In this document: positions 46,555 to 55,472 of the stretch, one piece after another
How the letters are laid out: each line of letters begins with the position of its first letter
How positions within the stretch are numbered: position 1 is the first letter of the stretch
Assembly (NCBI RefSeq): GCF_009759665.1
Contig: NZ_WQNE01000024.1
Location: 1 to 64,000, forward strand
From: Bradyrhizobium cajani
GTDB taxonomy: Bacteria; Pseudomonadota; Alphaproteobacteria; Rhizobiales; Xanthobacteraceae
Length of the DNA stretch: 64,000 nucleotides
Reading direction: 5' to 3'
The notes under the pieces: generated by a model
Databases searched by the model: none
Seen by the model: only the letters and a program-made list of their open reading frames with translations
Told to the model about the DNA's origin: nothing
Translations under genes and position numbers: made by a program

Positions 46555-47110
46555 CGGACCACTCGAGCAACAGCTCGCCGACGTGGAGGGGACGCCGCAC
46601 AAGGTGAGGCGCAAAGCGCAAATGGCTGCAGCCGAAAAAATCGCGGTCACATGGTTTGAGCGGTAGCGGCTCGCCCGTTGACTACCGCTGAGCGTTGGCG
46701 CAGGAGCGCCTTTTCCGCGGCACTTGCAAACTGTCGCTACTGCGGTGACTCGCGAGTGCGCGGGATCGGGGAGGGGAGGCCCGAGATGCTGGAGCTCATT
46801 CCGCGACAGTGGAAAGTGATGGAATCGTCCGGTGAGGACCCCCACCGGAGGGCGCTGTGCGCGAGAATATGTGCAGGCGGTCGCGCCCCACACCCGATTG
46901 CGCGTGGATGTGCGACCCCGAAGCTGCTCGCTCTATCTTGGCAAGTAGGATTGGAATCTGCCGGTCGATCGTTAGAGCGCATCTGTTGCGCGGGGCGTCG
47001 ACTTGATGTATCGACGCTCGGCAGAGTGCCCAGGCGCATCCTCGTGAACTTGGACGTACTTAGCGGTGGCACACGGCCAAGCTCAGCGGCCAAACTTTGC
47101 GACCCGGGAC
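46555..47110 (+). pseudogene. IS66-family transposase (TnpC) relic
   Basis: The plus strand reads 'LEQQLADVEGTPHKVRRKA', then after a frame change 'NCRYCGDSRVRGIGE' and 'LELIPRQWKVMES', then 'PHPIARGCATPKLLAL' and 'LDVSTLGRVP'. This is the order of the zinc-finger and LEVIPRQWKVI...AKCSCP...SPSTLA regions of IS66 transposases. Most of the DDE domain is missing. No inverted repeats were seen. Confidence 0.7.
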
Positions 47111-47182
47111 GTTTGGAATGTGGTCGCACTTGTACAGCTGATTGTGATCTACAGTTAAATGGCTTTCCAGGTATTAGAATTG

Positions 47183-48052
47183 CTACCGCACTTCACCGAT
47201 GATCGTGGTCAACAATTCCCGAATAAGCGGAGAGTGTCGACGCTTCTTGAGACAAACCAGGCGAAGCGTTCCAAAGACTCGAAAATCCGAAAATCTAACA
47301 ATCTTATATTCTTTTCGCGGCTCGATTTCGTCAGCCGACACAATTCCGATGCCGATCCCAGCAGCTACCGCGGCGCAAACGCCTTCCCGACTGCCAATTT
47401 CAAGAGCGCGACCCGGTACATAGTTGTGACGATGCAGCTGTTCTTCTGCTAGCTGGCGCGTTTCCGAACCCGGTTCACGCATCAAAAGAGTCTCTGACTT
47501 GAACGCTGCCCGGTCGATAATGCCCGCCCGGTGAATATGGTGCCCGCTGTGCGCAATAAGAACAATTTCGGGCGAGGAGAGTGGATACATATCGCATGCC
47601 GGATGGTCTTCATGAGCGCCAAGGAAGCCTACATCAATTCTGCAATCGATGACAGCCGACAGGATTTCCTCGGAATTAGCAAACGTTAGCTTGACATCCA
47701 CGTTCGGGTAACGCTGATGAAACTTGCCAAGCATGTTTATCGCACTACGCGGCGCGATGGCGCCGATCCGTATGATGCCGTCCCGAAGCTTACCAGCACT
47801 CGAAAGAAGATTGCTGGCATCTTCTTCAAGTTGAAAGAGAGCCTGCGTGATCTCAAAGAGACGCTCTCCCAGTGGCGTCAGTTGAGACGTGCGTCCCCGG
47901 CCGCGAAAGAACAGCTCGACATTATAGCGGCCCTCGAGATTCTTTATTTGCGCTGTAATTGTAGGCTGCGAGCGATTCAAGATCCCGGCTGCGCGAACAA
48001 ATCCGCCCCCCTTCGCAACGGCTGTGAACGCTCTCAATTCGACCAAATTCAT
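47183..48052 (-). CDS. LysR-family transcriptional regulator (2)
   Basis: A 289-residue LysR regulator with helix-turn-helix 'GGGFVRAAGILNRSQPTITAQIKNLE' and an effector-binding domain ending 'LRLVCLKKRRHSPLIRELL'. The ATG at 48052 fits the family N-terminus; an upstream ATG at 48097 adds 15 residues that do not. It is oriented away from the racemase-like gene that starts 800 bp upstream of it and may control it. Confidence 0.9.
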   Translation of the reverse strand: MNLVELRAFTAVAKGGGFVRAAGILNRSQPTITAQIKNLEGRYNVELFFRGRGRTSQLTPLGERLFEITQALFQLEEDASNLLSSAGKLRDGIIRIGAIAPRSAINMLGKFHQRYPNVDVKLTFANSEEILSAVIDCRIDVGFLGAHEDHPACDMYPLSSPEIVLIAHSGHHIHRAGIIDRAAFKSETLLMREPGSETRQLAEEQLHRHNYVPGRALEIGSREGVCAAVAAGIGIGIVSADEIEPRKEYKIVRFSDFRVFGTLRLVCLKKRRHSPLIRELLTTIIGEVR

Positions 48053-48849
48053 GGTTCTGCCCCATAGAAGCGATCTACCACTACCCCCGAAATTCAATTT
48101 CCGTCAATTCGCACGACCACTGCATTGTTGGACGTTTGCCCGAGGCGAAGGACTTGGTGCGGCCCCAAGTTGGAGACGAATGGAAGGAGGGGGCAATACA
48201 ATCCAACATCCAAATCGGCGATCAGTTTCTGGCGGCCGATACGCAACTCCAGCGCGCGTAAGCGGCGACCGGCCCCGTCGACGTGGCGTTAGGCCGCGGC
48301 TGACGAGCCTTTGTATGACTGTCTCCCCCGTTCGACCACGTCAAAGACCCGTTCCCGGCGCCTCAAGGACTACGAACTTGCAGGGCGGGCACATATCCTG
48401 AAGTGGGTCTGGCAACAGCTTGTCGCAACGCCTTCGACCGGAGCAGAGATGACACGCGTCGAGCCGACACCCGTCATGCCAGGGCCATTCCCGCCCCGGG
48501 GGCGGTGGTCGCAGCGATCGAACCGACCCAATCGCTCTTGTGGTCAATGGAGGCACATAGCGAGGATTCCATTACTCCTCCAACTGTTTTTTGACGCATC
48601 ACGAACCGAAATGATCTCGCCCTTCGATTGGCTACGGTCTTCAGTCCCAAGCGTGCCTCGGTTCGCGTGGTCGGTTTAGGGAGTTCCCAAACAGCGGGTG
48701 AACCCCACAGCCACCGCATGCCGCGAACTGCATGAGATCGCTCAATACAGCTGAGCATTCTCTCCTGTTGCGGGACAATTCGCACAATTTCTGCATTACA
48801 AAGCGTCAAATGGGAGGAATTCGGCGGTTGGCCGAGCTATCCTCCGTCC
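48053..48849. other. Long intergenic stretch, no recognised gene
   Basis: 797 bp between divergent genes. A minus-strand frame at 48474-48809 (111 residues) is open but matches nothing I know and has no clear start signal. It may hold the decayed end of a mobile element; nothing firm can be said. Confidence 0.4.
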
Positions 48850-49557
48850 ATGGCATCGCAAACTCCAAGCTCTCTCGGGATCCTGCACCTAGAACGCGGG
48901 TTGCGGCCTGGCGCCAAGCCGCCGACGCCAGTGCCCGGGTCAATGCTGAGCCCCGCTACTTTCACCTTCCCGACCATCTCGGAGACCGTTGCGGGAGCTT
49001 GGGTGGAGAACGTCGTGCGAGGAGATCCGGCGCTCGAACCGGCCTACATCGCAGCCGCCCAGCGGCTGGTCGAGCGAGGCGCCGTTGCGATCAGCTCGAC
49101 CTGTGGCTTCTCCATCCGCCACCAGCGGGCGGTCGCCGCATCGGTGAATGTACCCGTAGTAATGTCCAGTCTGCTCCTGCTGCCAGCGCTGCTCCGCCAG
49201 TCGGCTCCGCAGGCCAAGATCGCCGTACTGACGTATGATTCGGCGCATTGCGGAGAGGATCTGCTCGGGATCGATGATCCGGGCCAGCGGGCGAGGATCG
49301 TGATAGGTGGCATTGAAGGCGGCAAGTTCTGGCATGATGAGTTAAAGCGTCCGGCGCCGCCGACCGACGTCGCTGCCATTCAGGCGGATGTCGCGGCCTG
49401 CGTCGCGCGCCTCCGCTCCGCGCATCCAGACATCGCGACCATCCTTTTCGAATGCGCCGCGTTCCCAGCCGTTGCGCCGGCAATCCGCCGTGTCGTGAAG
49501 CTGCCTGTCTACGATATTACGGATCTCTGCCGGATGACGATGGCGTCCATCGCCTGA
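48850..49557 (+). CDS. Asp/Glu/hydantoin racemase-superfamily protein
   Basis: A 235-residue protein with the two-cysteine active site of this superfamily: first Cys in 'AISSTCGFS' and second in 'ILFECAAFP'. It would racemise an amino acid or hydantoin, or act as a maleate isomerase-like enzyme. No good Shine-Dalgarno precedes the ATG, so the start is approximate. It opens cluster 3, upstream of an M24 hydrolase on the same strand. Confidence 0.8.
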   Translation: MASQTPSSLGILHLERGLRPGAKPPTPVPGSMLSPATFTFPTISETVAGAWVENVVRGDPALEPAYIAAAQRLVERGAVAISSTCGFSIRHQRAVAASVNVPVVMSSLLLLPALLRQSAPQAKIAVLTYDSAHCGEDLLGIDDPGQRARIVIGGIEGGKFWHDELKRPAPPTDVAAIQADVAACVARLRSAHPDIATILFECAAFPAVAPAIRRVVKLPVYDITDLCRMTMASIA

Positions 49558-49833
49558 GGCCGTCGTTACATGCACCCGAAAAGGCGGATTCCGAACACGA
49601 GCTCAGGCAGATGTCCGCAACGGAGTCGGTTCGCCAAAGAAACTTCTGCGGGCACGCAGACACAATGCCACACATTGCCGCTGCGAATGTCTCCAACTGA
49701 ACTCCGGAGAACCGCTCTTGCCCGCATTTGGTCAACAGAAATCTCGCGGATCGGGCTCCTCGGCTGCGCAAGTCATCGCGCGCAAGAGGAAAACAGCAGA
49801 GAATAGTCAATTGTCAATTGGAGATCCAAGCTC
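49558..49833. other. Intergenic region with direct repeat
   Basis: The 276 bp end with TCAATTGTCAATTG at 49807-49820, a 7-bp direct repeat just before GGAG and the M24 start. It might be a regulator contact site. Nothing else is evident. Confidence 0.4.
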
Positions 49834-51009
49834 ATGAAAAAAGAACTGCATTTCGAGCGGGCTGAGTTCGCGGCACGCGTGGCGGCCGTCAAAAGCGAGA
49901 TGGGCAGGCGGGGCATCGATATTCTGCTCCTCTCGGAGCCGGCCAATCACAACTATCTGACCGGCTACAACGCATACTCATTCTATACGCCACAAATGGT
50001 GATCGTCGCGCTCAATCACGACGAGCCAATCTGGATCGGGCGGTTCATGGACCGCATCTCGGCGCTGATGACCACCTATCTTACGGACGAGAACATCAGG
50101 GCCTACTCCGACCGCTATGTACAATCGGCCTTGTCGCCGTACGACTTTGTGGCTGATGTTGCAAAGGAACTGGGCGGCGAAAAAGCGCGAATCGGCGTCG
50201 AGATGGGAGGCTATTATTATTCCGCGCGGGCGCATGCTGATCTCGTCCGGGCGCTGCCGCTCGCTCAGTTTGTAGATGCCGACGTGCTGGTCAACTGGAT
50301 CCGGATTGTAAAGAGCCCGGCTGAAATTTCCATTATGCGCCAAGCCGGCCGCATAGCCGATGCGATGATGGAGAGGGCCATCGACACGATCGAGCCCGGT
50401 GTGCGCGAATGTGATGTTGCAGCTGCCGTCTACCACCAGATGATGTCGGGGACGCCCGAGTTTGGGGGCGCCTACGCTTGCACGCCTCCCTATCTTTGCA
50501 TCGGCGAACGTCAGATTGCGCCACATGCCGCCTGGACGGACGAGCCGCTGCCAGCTTCAACGACAATCAATCTCGAACTTTTTGGAAACCGGCATCGGTA
50601 TCAAGTCAACCTCAGCCGTTCGATCTCGGTCGGAAAGCCTGCGTCCAGCTATTACAAGCTCGCAGACGTCGTAGTCGAGGCTTTGAATGCTGGCCTTGAA
50701 AGTGTCCGGCCCGGGCGGACATGCTCGGAAGTCGAAGACGCCTTTCGGCATACGCTCGCCCGCCATGGATTTGAGAAGGAGGCGAGGCTCGGCTATTCGA
50801 TCGGGGTGGGCTTCCCACCTGCGGTCGGCGAGCGCACCGCCAGTCTGCGCAAGGGGGATCAAACTCTCCTCCGTCCCGGCATGGTTTTCCACATGATGCC
50901 AGGCCTATGGCTCGATGACGTTGGAATCACCATCACCCAATCCTTCGCTGTGACTGACCGTGGACACGAGCCGTTGACGTCGACACCGCGCAAGCTGTTC
51001 GTCAAATAG
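49834..51009 (+). CDS. M24-family hydrolase, ectoine hydrolase-like, lacking metal ligands (1)
   Basis: A 391-residue protein with creatinase N-terminal and pita-bread C-terminal domains, nearest in character to DoeA/EutD ectoine hydrolases. The five metal-binding positions are changed: the Asp pair becomes 'TINLELF' and 'YQVNLSRS', the His region is 'GYSIGVGFPP', and the two Glu regions are 'MVFHMMPG' and 'VGITITQSF'. As in creatinase, catalysis without metal is likely. It would open a ring amidine or cleave a C-N bond of the imported compound. The exact substrate is not deducible. GGAG lies ten bases before the ATG. Confidence 0.82.
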   Translation: MKKELHFERAEFAARVAAVKSEMGRRGIDILLLSEPANHNYLTGYNAYSFYTPQMVIVALNHDEPIWIGRFMDRISALMTTYLTDENIRAYSDRYVQSALSPYDFVADVAKELGGEKARIGVEMGGYYYSARAHADLVRALPLAQFVDADVLVNWIRIVKSPAEISIMRQAGRIADAMMERAIDTIEPGVRECDVAAAVYHQMMSGTPEFGGAYACTPPYLCIGERQIAPHAAWTDEPLPASTTINLELFGNRHRYQVNLSRSISVGKPASSYYKLADVVVEALNAGLESVRPGRTCSEVEDAFRHTLARHGFEKEARLGYSIGVGFPPAVGERTASLRKGDQTLLRPGMVFHMMPGLWLDDVGITITQSFAVTDRGHEPLTSTPRKLFVK

Positions 51010-51045
51010 TCGAAGCAGGCGGCTGAGTCTGCCCGACTACGCGCC

Positions 51046-51066
51046 GGCAGTGCGATCTGCACTGCC
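51046..51066 (+). terminator. Hairpin after M24 gene
   Basis: GGCAGTGC, loop GATCT, GCACTGCC make a perfect 8-bp stem 37 bp after the M24 stop, in the space between convergent genes. There is no T-run. It is a plausible terminator or transcript-protecting hairpin. Confidence 0.5.
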
Positions 51067-51220
51067 AAAGGAGCTGACAATTTGAGGCGCAAGAACTCGT
51101 CGGCTCGGCGCAGCCCTGCTGACGTACCTTGCTCGTGGGATGAGCCCCACCCAATCGGGTAGAAGCGGCTCTCGCTTATGCCGCGCAGGCAGCCGCTGAG
51201 CACCTAAAGTTAATTTTAGT

Positions 51221-52264
51221 TCAGAAAACTTTCGGCAGAAGAACTCTGCGATAGCTGCTAACGGAGGGCCGGCCGGAAGCGAGATGGATTTCACCGTGAC
51301 CGCAATCCATAATGATCGAGAATGCTGTCTCGGTTGGCTCCTCCGGCGAGGCGGTCTTGCAAACAGCATTGGGTGCCCCCGTTTCGTCGCAGAGCACTCG
51401 CTTTACGCCCTCTACGCTCAGGCTCTCGCGTGTAAAGGCGCATTGGAGGGCCGCAAGGCGTGCAGCCGATGACGGGTAGATACCGCGTAGCGCGTCCTGA
51501 TTTTCCTGTCTGCGCGTTTCGGGCAGCAATGAGTTGTTCGTGTGCAAGTGGGCCTCTGCAGCTGGCAGGAAATACGCCCCTCCGTTGGCCGACACTTCCG
51601 CGGCGGCGATCTCGCCCCTCCGATCGCCGATCAGGTAGGAACGGCCACCCATGTGAGGCAGAGCGGCAAGCGCAGCGGCAGCGGATGCGACGTCGGCCAT
51701 GGCGAACACGATGCGGCGTACGACCTGGCTTGGAATGCCGGCCGCGCACCCGTTAAGGATGAGATCGTTGTTGACCAGCGCGAGACCTGCGCTGTTCATT
51801 CCGGCCCAGCCAAGGCCGCCAAACGAGGCGACAACCGCAAATTCGAAGGCGCTCCGGGAGAAGTGCAGAAAGAGAGCAAGTTCGGAGTGCTTGTGAACGG
51901 GCGCGTCCCAGTTCTGAGCGGCAATAGCTCCCGCCTTCGTCTTCAGTGCGATAGCGCTGCATCCACTGTCGCTGTTCGGTTTCAATAATTCGAACCCACT
52001 GCGCAGGACGATATCGGGCACGGACTGACATGCACCTTCGGCAATTCCCTCGATTTCCTCGGCTGTCTCAGGTGATGTCTCGCGAATTGCATCAAATGCC
52101 GCAACGGCCCGCCGGCCCGCCGCGGATCGCTCGGCTGCTGGAAGTGCACCGACATCGTGCGCAAGAACACGCGCGATGTGATCGCGGAACCTGATGCCGT
52201 GGGCGACGCCTCTTTGGTGAGGCGTGCCGGTTAGAATCACGACTGGGATTTCTGCTTTCTGCAC
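51221..52264 (-). CDS. C45-family acyltransferase/amidohydrolase
   Basis: A 347-residue protein of the C45 family (acyl-CoA:6-aminopenicillanate acyltransferase-like, Ntn hydrolase fold). The candidate nucleophile is the Cys in 'NSDSGCSAIALK', which would be exposed by self-cleavage before it, followed by 'GAIAAQNWDAPV', 'GMNSAGLALVNNDLI' and 'HTNNSL'. Family members cleave or transfer acyl groups on amides. In this cluster it could deacylate the imported compound. It converges on the M24 gene and has its own promoter at 52298-52325. Confidence 0.87.
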   Translation of the reverse strand: MQKAEIPVVILTGTPHQRGVAHGIRFRDHIARVLAHDVGALPAAERSAAGRRAVAAFDAIRETSPETAEEIEGIAEGACQSVPDIVLRSGFELLKPNSDSGCSAIALKTKAGAIAAQNWDAPVHKHSELALFLHFSRSAFEFAVVASFGGLGWAGMNSAGLALVNNDLILNGCAAGIPSQVVRRIVFAMADVASAAAALAALPHMGGRSYLIGDRRGEIAAAEVSANGGAYFLPAAEAHLHTNNSLLPETRRQENQDALRGIYPSSAARLAALQCAFTRESLSVEGVKRVLCDETGAPNAVCKTASPEEPTETAFSIIMDCGHGEIHLASGRPSVSSYRRVLLPKVF

Positions 52265-52297
52265 CTAAAATCCTCCATAGTACCGCAGGTTCTGCTT

Positions 52298-52325
52298 ATA
52301 GTATAAATTCAGCTCGTTCGTGCAA
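52298..52325 (-). promoter_or_regulatory. Predicted sigma-70-type promoter of C45 gene
   Basis: On the minus strand TTGCAC and TACTAT are separated by 16 bp, about 34-60 bp upstream of the C45 start. The -35 element begins 8 bp from a palindrome (52333-52351) placed where a regulator could act. Confidence 0.5.
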
Positions 52326-52332
52326 GTGCGTT

Positions 52333-52351
52333 TTTTTCATTTAGTGAAAAA
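52333..52351. promoter_or_regulatory. Palindrome TTTTTCA-N5-TGAAAAA, possible variant operator
   Basis: A 19-bp inverted repeat with the same length and outer arms (TTTTTC...GAAAAA) as the operators at 56739, 58713 and 62602, but with a different centre. It lies just upstream of the C45 promoter. It may be a weaker site for the same regulator or belong to another one. Confidence 0.4.
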
Positions 52352-52577
52352 TCCAGCCGAGTCGTGTTTGCTGCACCCGCGCGGATGGGCGCCGGAAGCA
52401 ATCCTCTCCAGCTCCGGGCCTCCGAGCGCGAGAAACGCGCGAAGAGCTCCGCAAGCTTCGGCGTATCCGTGTGAGCTTCGCGCGTGGCGAGTGTGCGGGC
52501 GCGGCGGCCGCAGGATGGCTGCTGTTCTGCAAGATCGCGCGTGATGCTCGCCGGCGCTCCGGCCCGGATCTTACGGC

Positions 52578-53414
52578 CTAACTCCGAATGTGTGCGCCAC
52601 CGCGTTTCCCAACAATCGCGTCGACCGTCAATATGATCCCGATGTTGAAGAAGATCGTCAGCGCAGAAACTGCAAAAATCGCTGGACTAAAGGAAGTATT
52701 GGACTGCTGAAACAACCAGATCGACAGGGGAAACACATCAACAGTGTAAAGGAAATAGCTGAGCGTGAACTCGTTGAACGACAGAATGAAAACCAGCAGG
52801 ACGCCCCAAGCGATGCCGGCCCGCATCAGCGGCAGGACGATCTCAACGAAAGTGCGCAACGGCGAGGCGCCCAACGTTTTTGCGGCCTCCTCAAGTTCCG
52901 GATCGACTCCCTTCAGCGCGGTGATGCAGTTGCGCATCGTGAAGGGCAAGAAGGTAATCGCATGCGCAGCCACGATCTGCCATAAGCCAAATTCAATGCC
53001 GCTGACGCTGACCAGAATGAGCAGCGCAATGCCGAGCACTACGGCCGGAAACACAATCGGCAAACCGAGGAGTTCTTCGACAGCCGAACGGCCCGGAAAG
53101 CGATAGCGTACTAGCGCATAGCTTGCAGGTACACTTGCCAGGACGCAAAGGAAAGCGGTCAAAGCGGCAATCGCAACGCTGACCCGAAACGACTCGGTGA
53201 GCCGCGTGAGGCTTGCGGCGTCTCCGGTCGCCATATGCCAGACCTCAAGATACCACCTAAGAGAAAAGCCGGGCGGCGGAAATTGCAGGGTGCTGGCGGC
53301 CGTAAACGACATCACCACCACAATGGCAATCGGCGCCAGGATCAGCGCGATGAGGATCGCGGTCACCGAACCGATCAGCGCCGATTCCGCGCCATGTCGG
53401 CCAATTCCTGACAT
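52578..53414 (-). CDS. ABC transporter permease, PotC-like
   Basis: A 278-residue inner-membrane permease with about six hydrophobic segments and an EAA loop 'LEEAAKTLGASPLRTFVEIVLPL'. It pairs with the PotB-like permease whose stop is 7 nt upstream of this start. The longer frame to 53483 overlaps that gene, so ATG 53414 is used. It is last in a four-gene minus-strand operon. Confidence 0.9.
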   Translation of the reverse strand: MSGIGRHGAESALIGSVTAILIALILAPIAIVVVMSFTAASTLQFPPPGFSLRWYLEVWHMATGDAASLTRLTESFRVSVAIAALTAFLCVLASVPASYALVRYRFPGRSAVEELLGLPIVFPAVVLGIALLILVSVSGIEFGLWQIVAAHAITFLPFTMRNCITALKGVDPELEEAAKTLGASPLRTFVEIVLPLMRAGIAWGVLLVFILSFNEFTLSYFLYTVDVFPLSIWLFQQSNTSFSPAIFAVSALTIFFNIGIILTVDAIVGKRGGAHIRS

Positions 53415-53421
53415 TGTGCAG

Positions 53422-54315
53422 CTATCTCTCAAAACGCGATCTGGAGCCCATGTGCCGGTGGGCGACCTGGACCGAGAGCGCAATGAAAATCAACGCCATC
53501 GAAAGCGCGGCGCCCAGCGGCCAATTGGAAAGCGTGCCCATTTGATCGCGGATGATCACCGCGATCGTAGAGACTCGCGAACCGCCAAGAAGGAGCGGCA
53601 CCACGAAAGCGCCGGTGTTAAAGCCAAACACTAGGATCGTGCCGGCGGCGATACCTGGCATAGCCATGGGAAGGATGACATGGCGGTAAGTCTGCAAACG
53701 CCTTGCCCCGAGCACGCTCGCAGCTTCCTCGAGATCGGACGGAATCACGCTAAGCGACGAGACCAGCGGCAGCACCGCGAGAGGGATCGTGGTTTGCACA
53801 AGGCCAAGCAATACACCGGTGGTGTTGAACAGGAGGCTGAAGGTGCGCGGCTCACCGGTTATCAAAAAGGCGACCTGATTGATCAGCCCATCCGGGCCCA
53901 GGATCGCAACCCAGCCGAAGCTTTGCACCAGAAGACCAACCACCATGGGCAACATGATGCAAATCAGCACCAAATCGCGCGCCAGTCTCGAGGAAGTCCG
54001 CACCATGAAGAGTGCGATCGGGAACGAAACTACCGTTGCAAGAACTGCGCTGACAAGGGCAAGCCAGATCGTGTTGAGAATGATTGACAAAAAATATGGG
54101 CTGAAGGCCTCGACAAAGGCTGCGAGGCTCCATCCATTCCACTCGGCATAGCGCGGACCGAAGCTGATGCGCAATAAGGTGAGCGTACAAACGAGCAGCA
54201 GCCCAGCCAACAGACCTGCAGGCAGCAGCAGCCAAATAATCGGACGCCGAATGGGGCTCGCTATCGCCGACGCCAAAGGCGCTGCAGCGGCTTCGCTCGT
54301 GCCGACTGTCGTCAT
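53422..54315 (-). CDS. ABC transporter permease, PotB-like
   Basis: A 297-residue permease with about six membrane segments and an EAA loop 'LEEAASVLGARRLQTYRHVILPM'. It overlaps the ATPase gene by 4 nt, implying translational coupling. In contrast to importer 1 at 22.8 kb, the two permease halves here are separate proteins. Confidence 0.9.
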   Translation of the reverse strand: MTTVGTSEAAAAPLASAIASPIRRPIIWLLLPAGLLAGLLLVCTLTLLRISFGPRYAEWNGWSLAAFVEAFSPYFLSIILNTIWLALVSAVLATVVSFPIALFMVRTSSRLARDLVLICIMLPMVVGLLVQSFGWVAILGPDGLINQVAFLITGEPRTFSLLFNTTGVLLGLVQTTIPLAVLPLVSSLSVIPSDLEEAASVLGARRLQTYRHVILPMAMPGIAAGTILVFGFNTGAFVVPLLLGGSRVSTIAVIIRDQMGTLSNWPLGAALSMALIFIALSVQVAHRHMGSRSRFER

Positions 54316-55397
54316 GCCTCTACCACACGCGTGTGCTCGGGATCGACAGACACCCAGACAGATTGGCCCGTACTTGCGCTTGCCAAGTAGTCTCTGGTTG
54401 ATCCGGCGGAGAGCGAGGTACCATCAGGCAGTTCCATTTGCCAATGGTAGAACCCGCTGTTGAAGCTCACCGAAACCAGCTTCGCCTGCATCCCCCCTCC
54501 TGGGTCGGCCACATCGACTTGCGTCTGGCCAGGCCGGAAGATGATTTTGCCGCCCTTGGTGAGATGCTCGCAAGCTTTCACCCTGAGCCGGCAGCCTGCT
54601 TCAACCTCGACTTCTGAGATATCCCCGTCGACGCTCAAGACCTTCCCCACCGTCAGGATGTTTGCATCTCCGACAAATTCGGCAACGAAGCGATTGGCTG
54701 GTGCATTGTAAATATCCGGCGGTGGGCCGACCTGCAGGACCTTGCCGCCGCTCATTACCGCAATCCGGTCAGACATCGTGGACGCGGTTTGCTGATCATG
54801 AGTAACGTAGACGGCAGCGATACCCATTTTTTTTTGAATTGCACGTAATTCCACGGCCATATAGTCGCGAAGGCGGCGATCGAGTGCAGCCATGGGCTCA
54901 TCAAACAGCACGAGGGCAGGCTGGGTCACGAGGGTACGTGCCAGAGCGACGCGCTGCAGCTGGCCCCCGCTTAATTCGTTCGGCCATCGCGCCGCGAAAT
55001 TGGCGGGCGGCAATTGCACTAGTTCAAGTACGTCCCTGACCTTGGCCCGAATAGTTTCGGAAGCGACGTTCCGCATCCTCAAGCCAAAGGCGACATTCTT
55101 TTCGACGGTCATATGCGGGAACACGGCAAGAGACTGAAAAACGAGCCCCACATTGCGCTGCTGCGGGGTAAGGCCTGCTACGTCACGACCGTGAATGCGA
55201 ATGTATCCCTGGGTCGGCGTCTCAAGACCAGCAATCATCCGCATGAGAGTCGTCTTTCCACAGCCCGAAGGGCCGAGAATGGAAAGGATCTCGCCCCTCG
55301 GGACACTCAGTGAGACGCCGTCGACAGCGCGCACCTTTCCCTGTGCGAAATGGCACTTCACGTCTCCGAGCTCTAAGGCGTTGTCTTTCTCGGTCAT
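54312..55397 (-). CDS. ABC transporter ATP-binding protein, PotA-like (importer 2)
   Basis: A 361-residue ATPase with Walker A GPSGCGKTT, signature LSGGQLQR, Walker B LVLFDEP and 'YVTHDQQTA', then a C-terminal TOBE-like domain. It powers the two permeases downstream. It is only distantly related to the duplicated ATPases at 25744 and 61226. Confidence 0.93.
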   Translation of the reverse strand: MTEKDNALELGDVKCHFAQGKVRAVDGVSLSVPRGEILSILGPSGCGKTTLMRMIAGLETPTQGYIRIHGRDVAGLTPQQRNVGLVFQSLAVFPHMTVEKNVAFGLRMRNVASETIRAKVRDVLELVQLPPANFAARWPNELSGGQLQRVALARTLVTQPALVLFDEPMAALDRRLRDYMAVELRAIQKKMGIAAVYVTHDQQTASTMSDRIAVMSGGKVLQVGPPPDIYNAPANRFVAEFVGDANILTVGKVLSVDGDISEVEVEAGCRLRVKACEHLTKGGKIIFRPGQTQVDVADPGGGMQAKLVSVSFNSGFYHWQMELPDGTSLSAGSTRDYLASASTGQSVWVSVDPEHTRVVEA

Positions 55398-55472
55398 GGC
55401 TGAAACCTTATGGTTCGGGACGAGATGCCATCAGGCATGGCAATAGGTACGTTGCTTTCCGTTCCAGGCCAT

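Noticed and set aside
48474..48809. Minus-strand 111-residue ORF between LysR and the racemase-like gene
   Set aside because: No recognisable domain or ribosome binding site; kept only as unassigned intergenic DNA.
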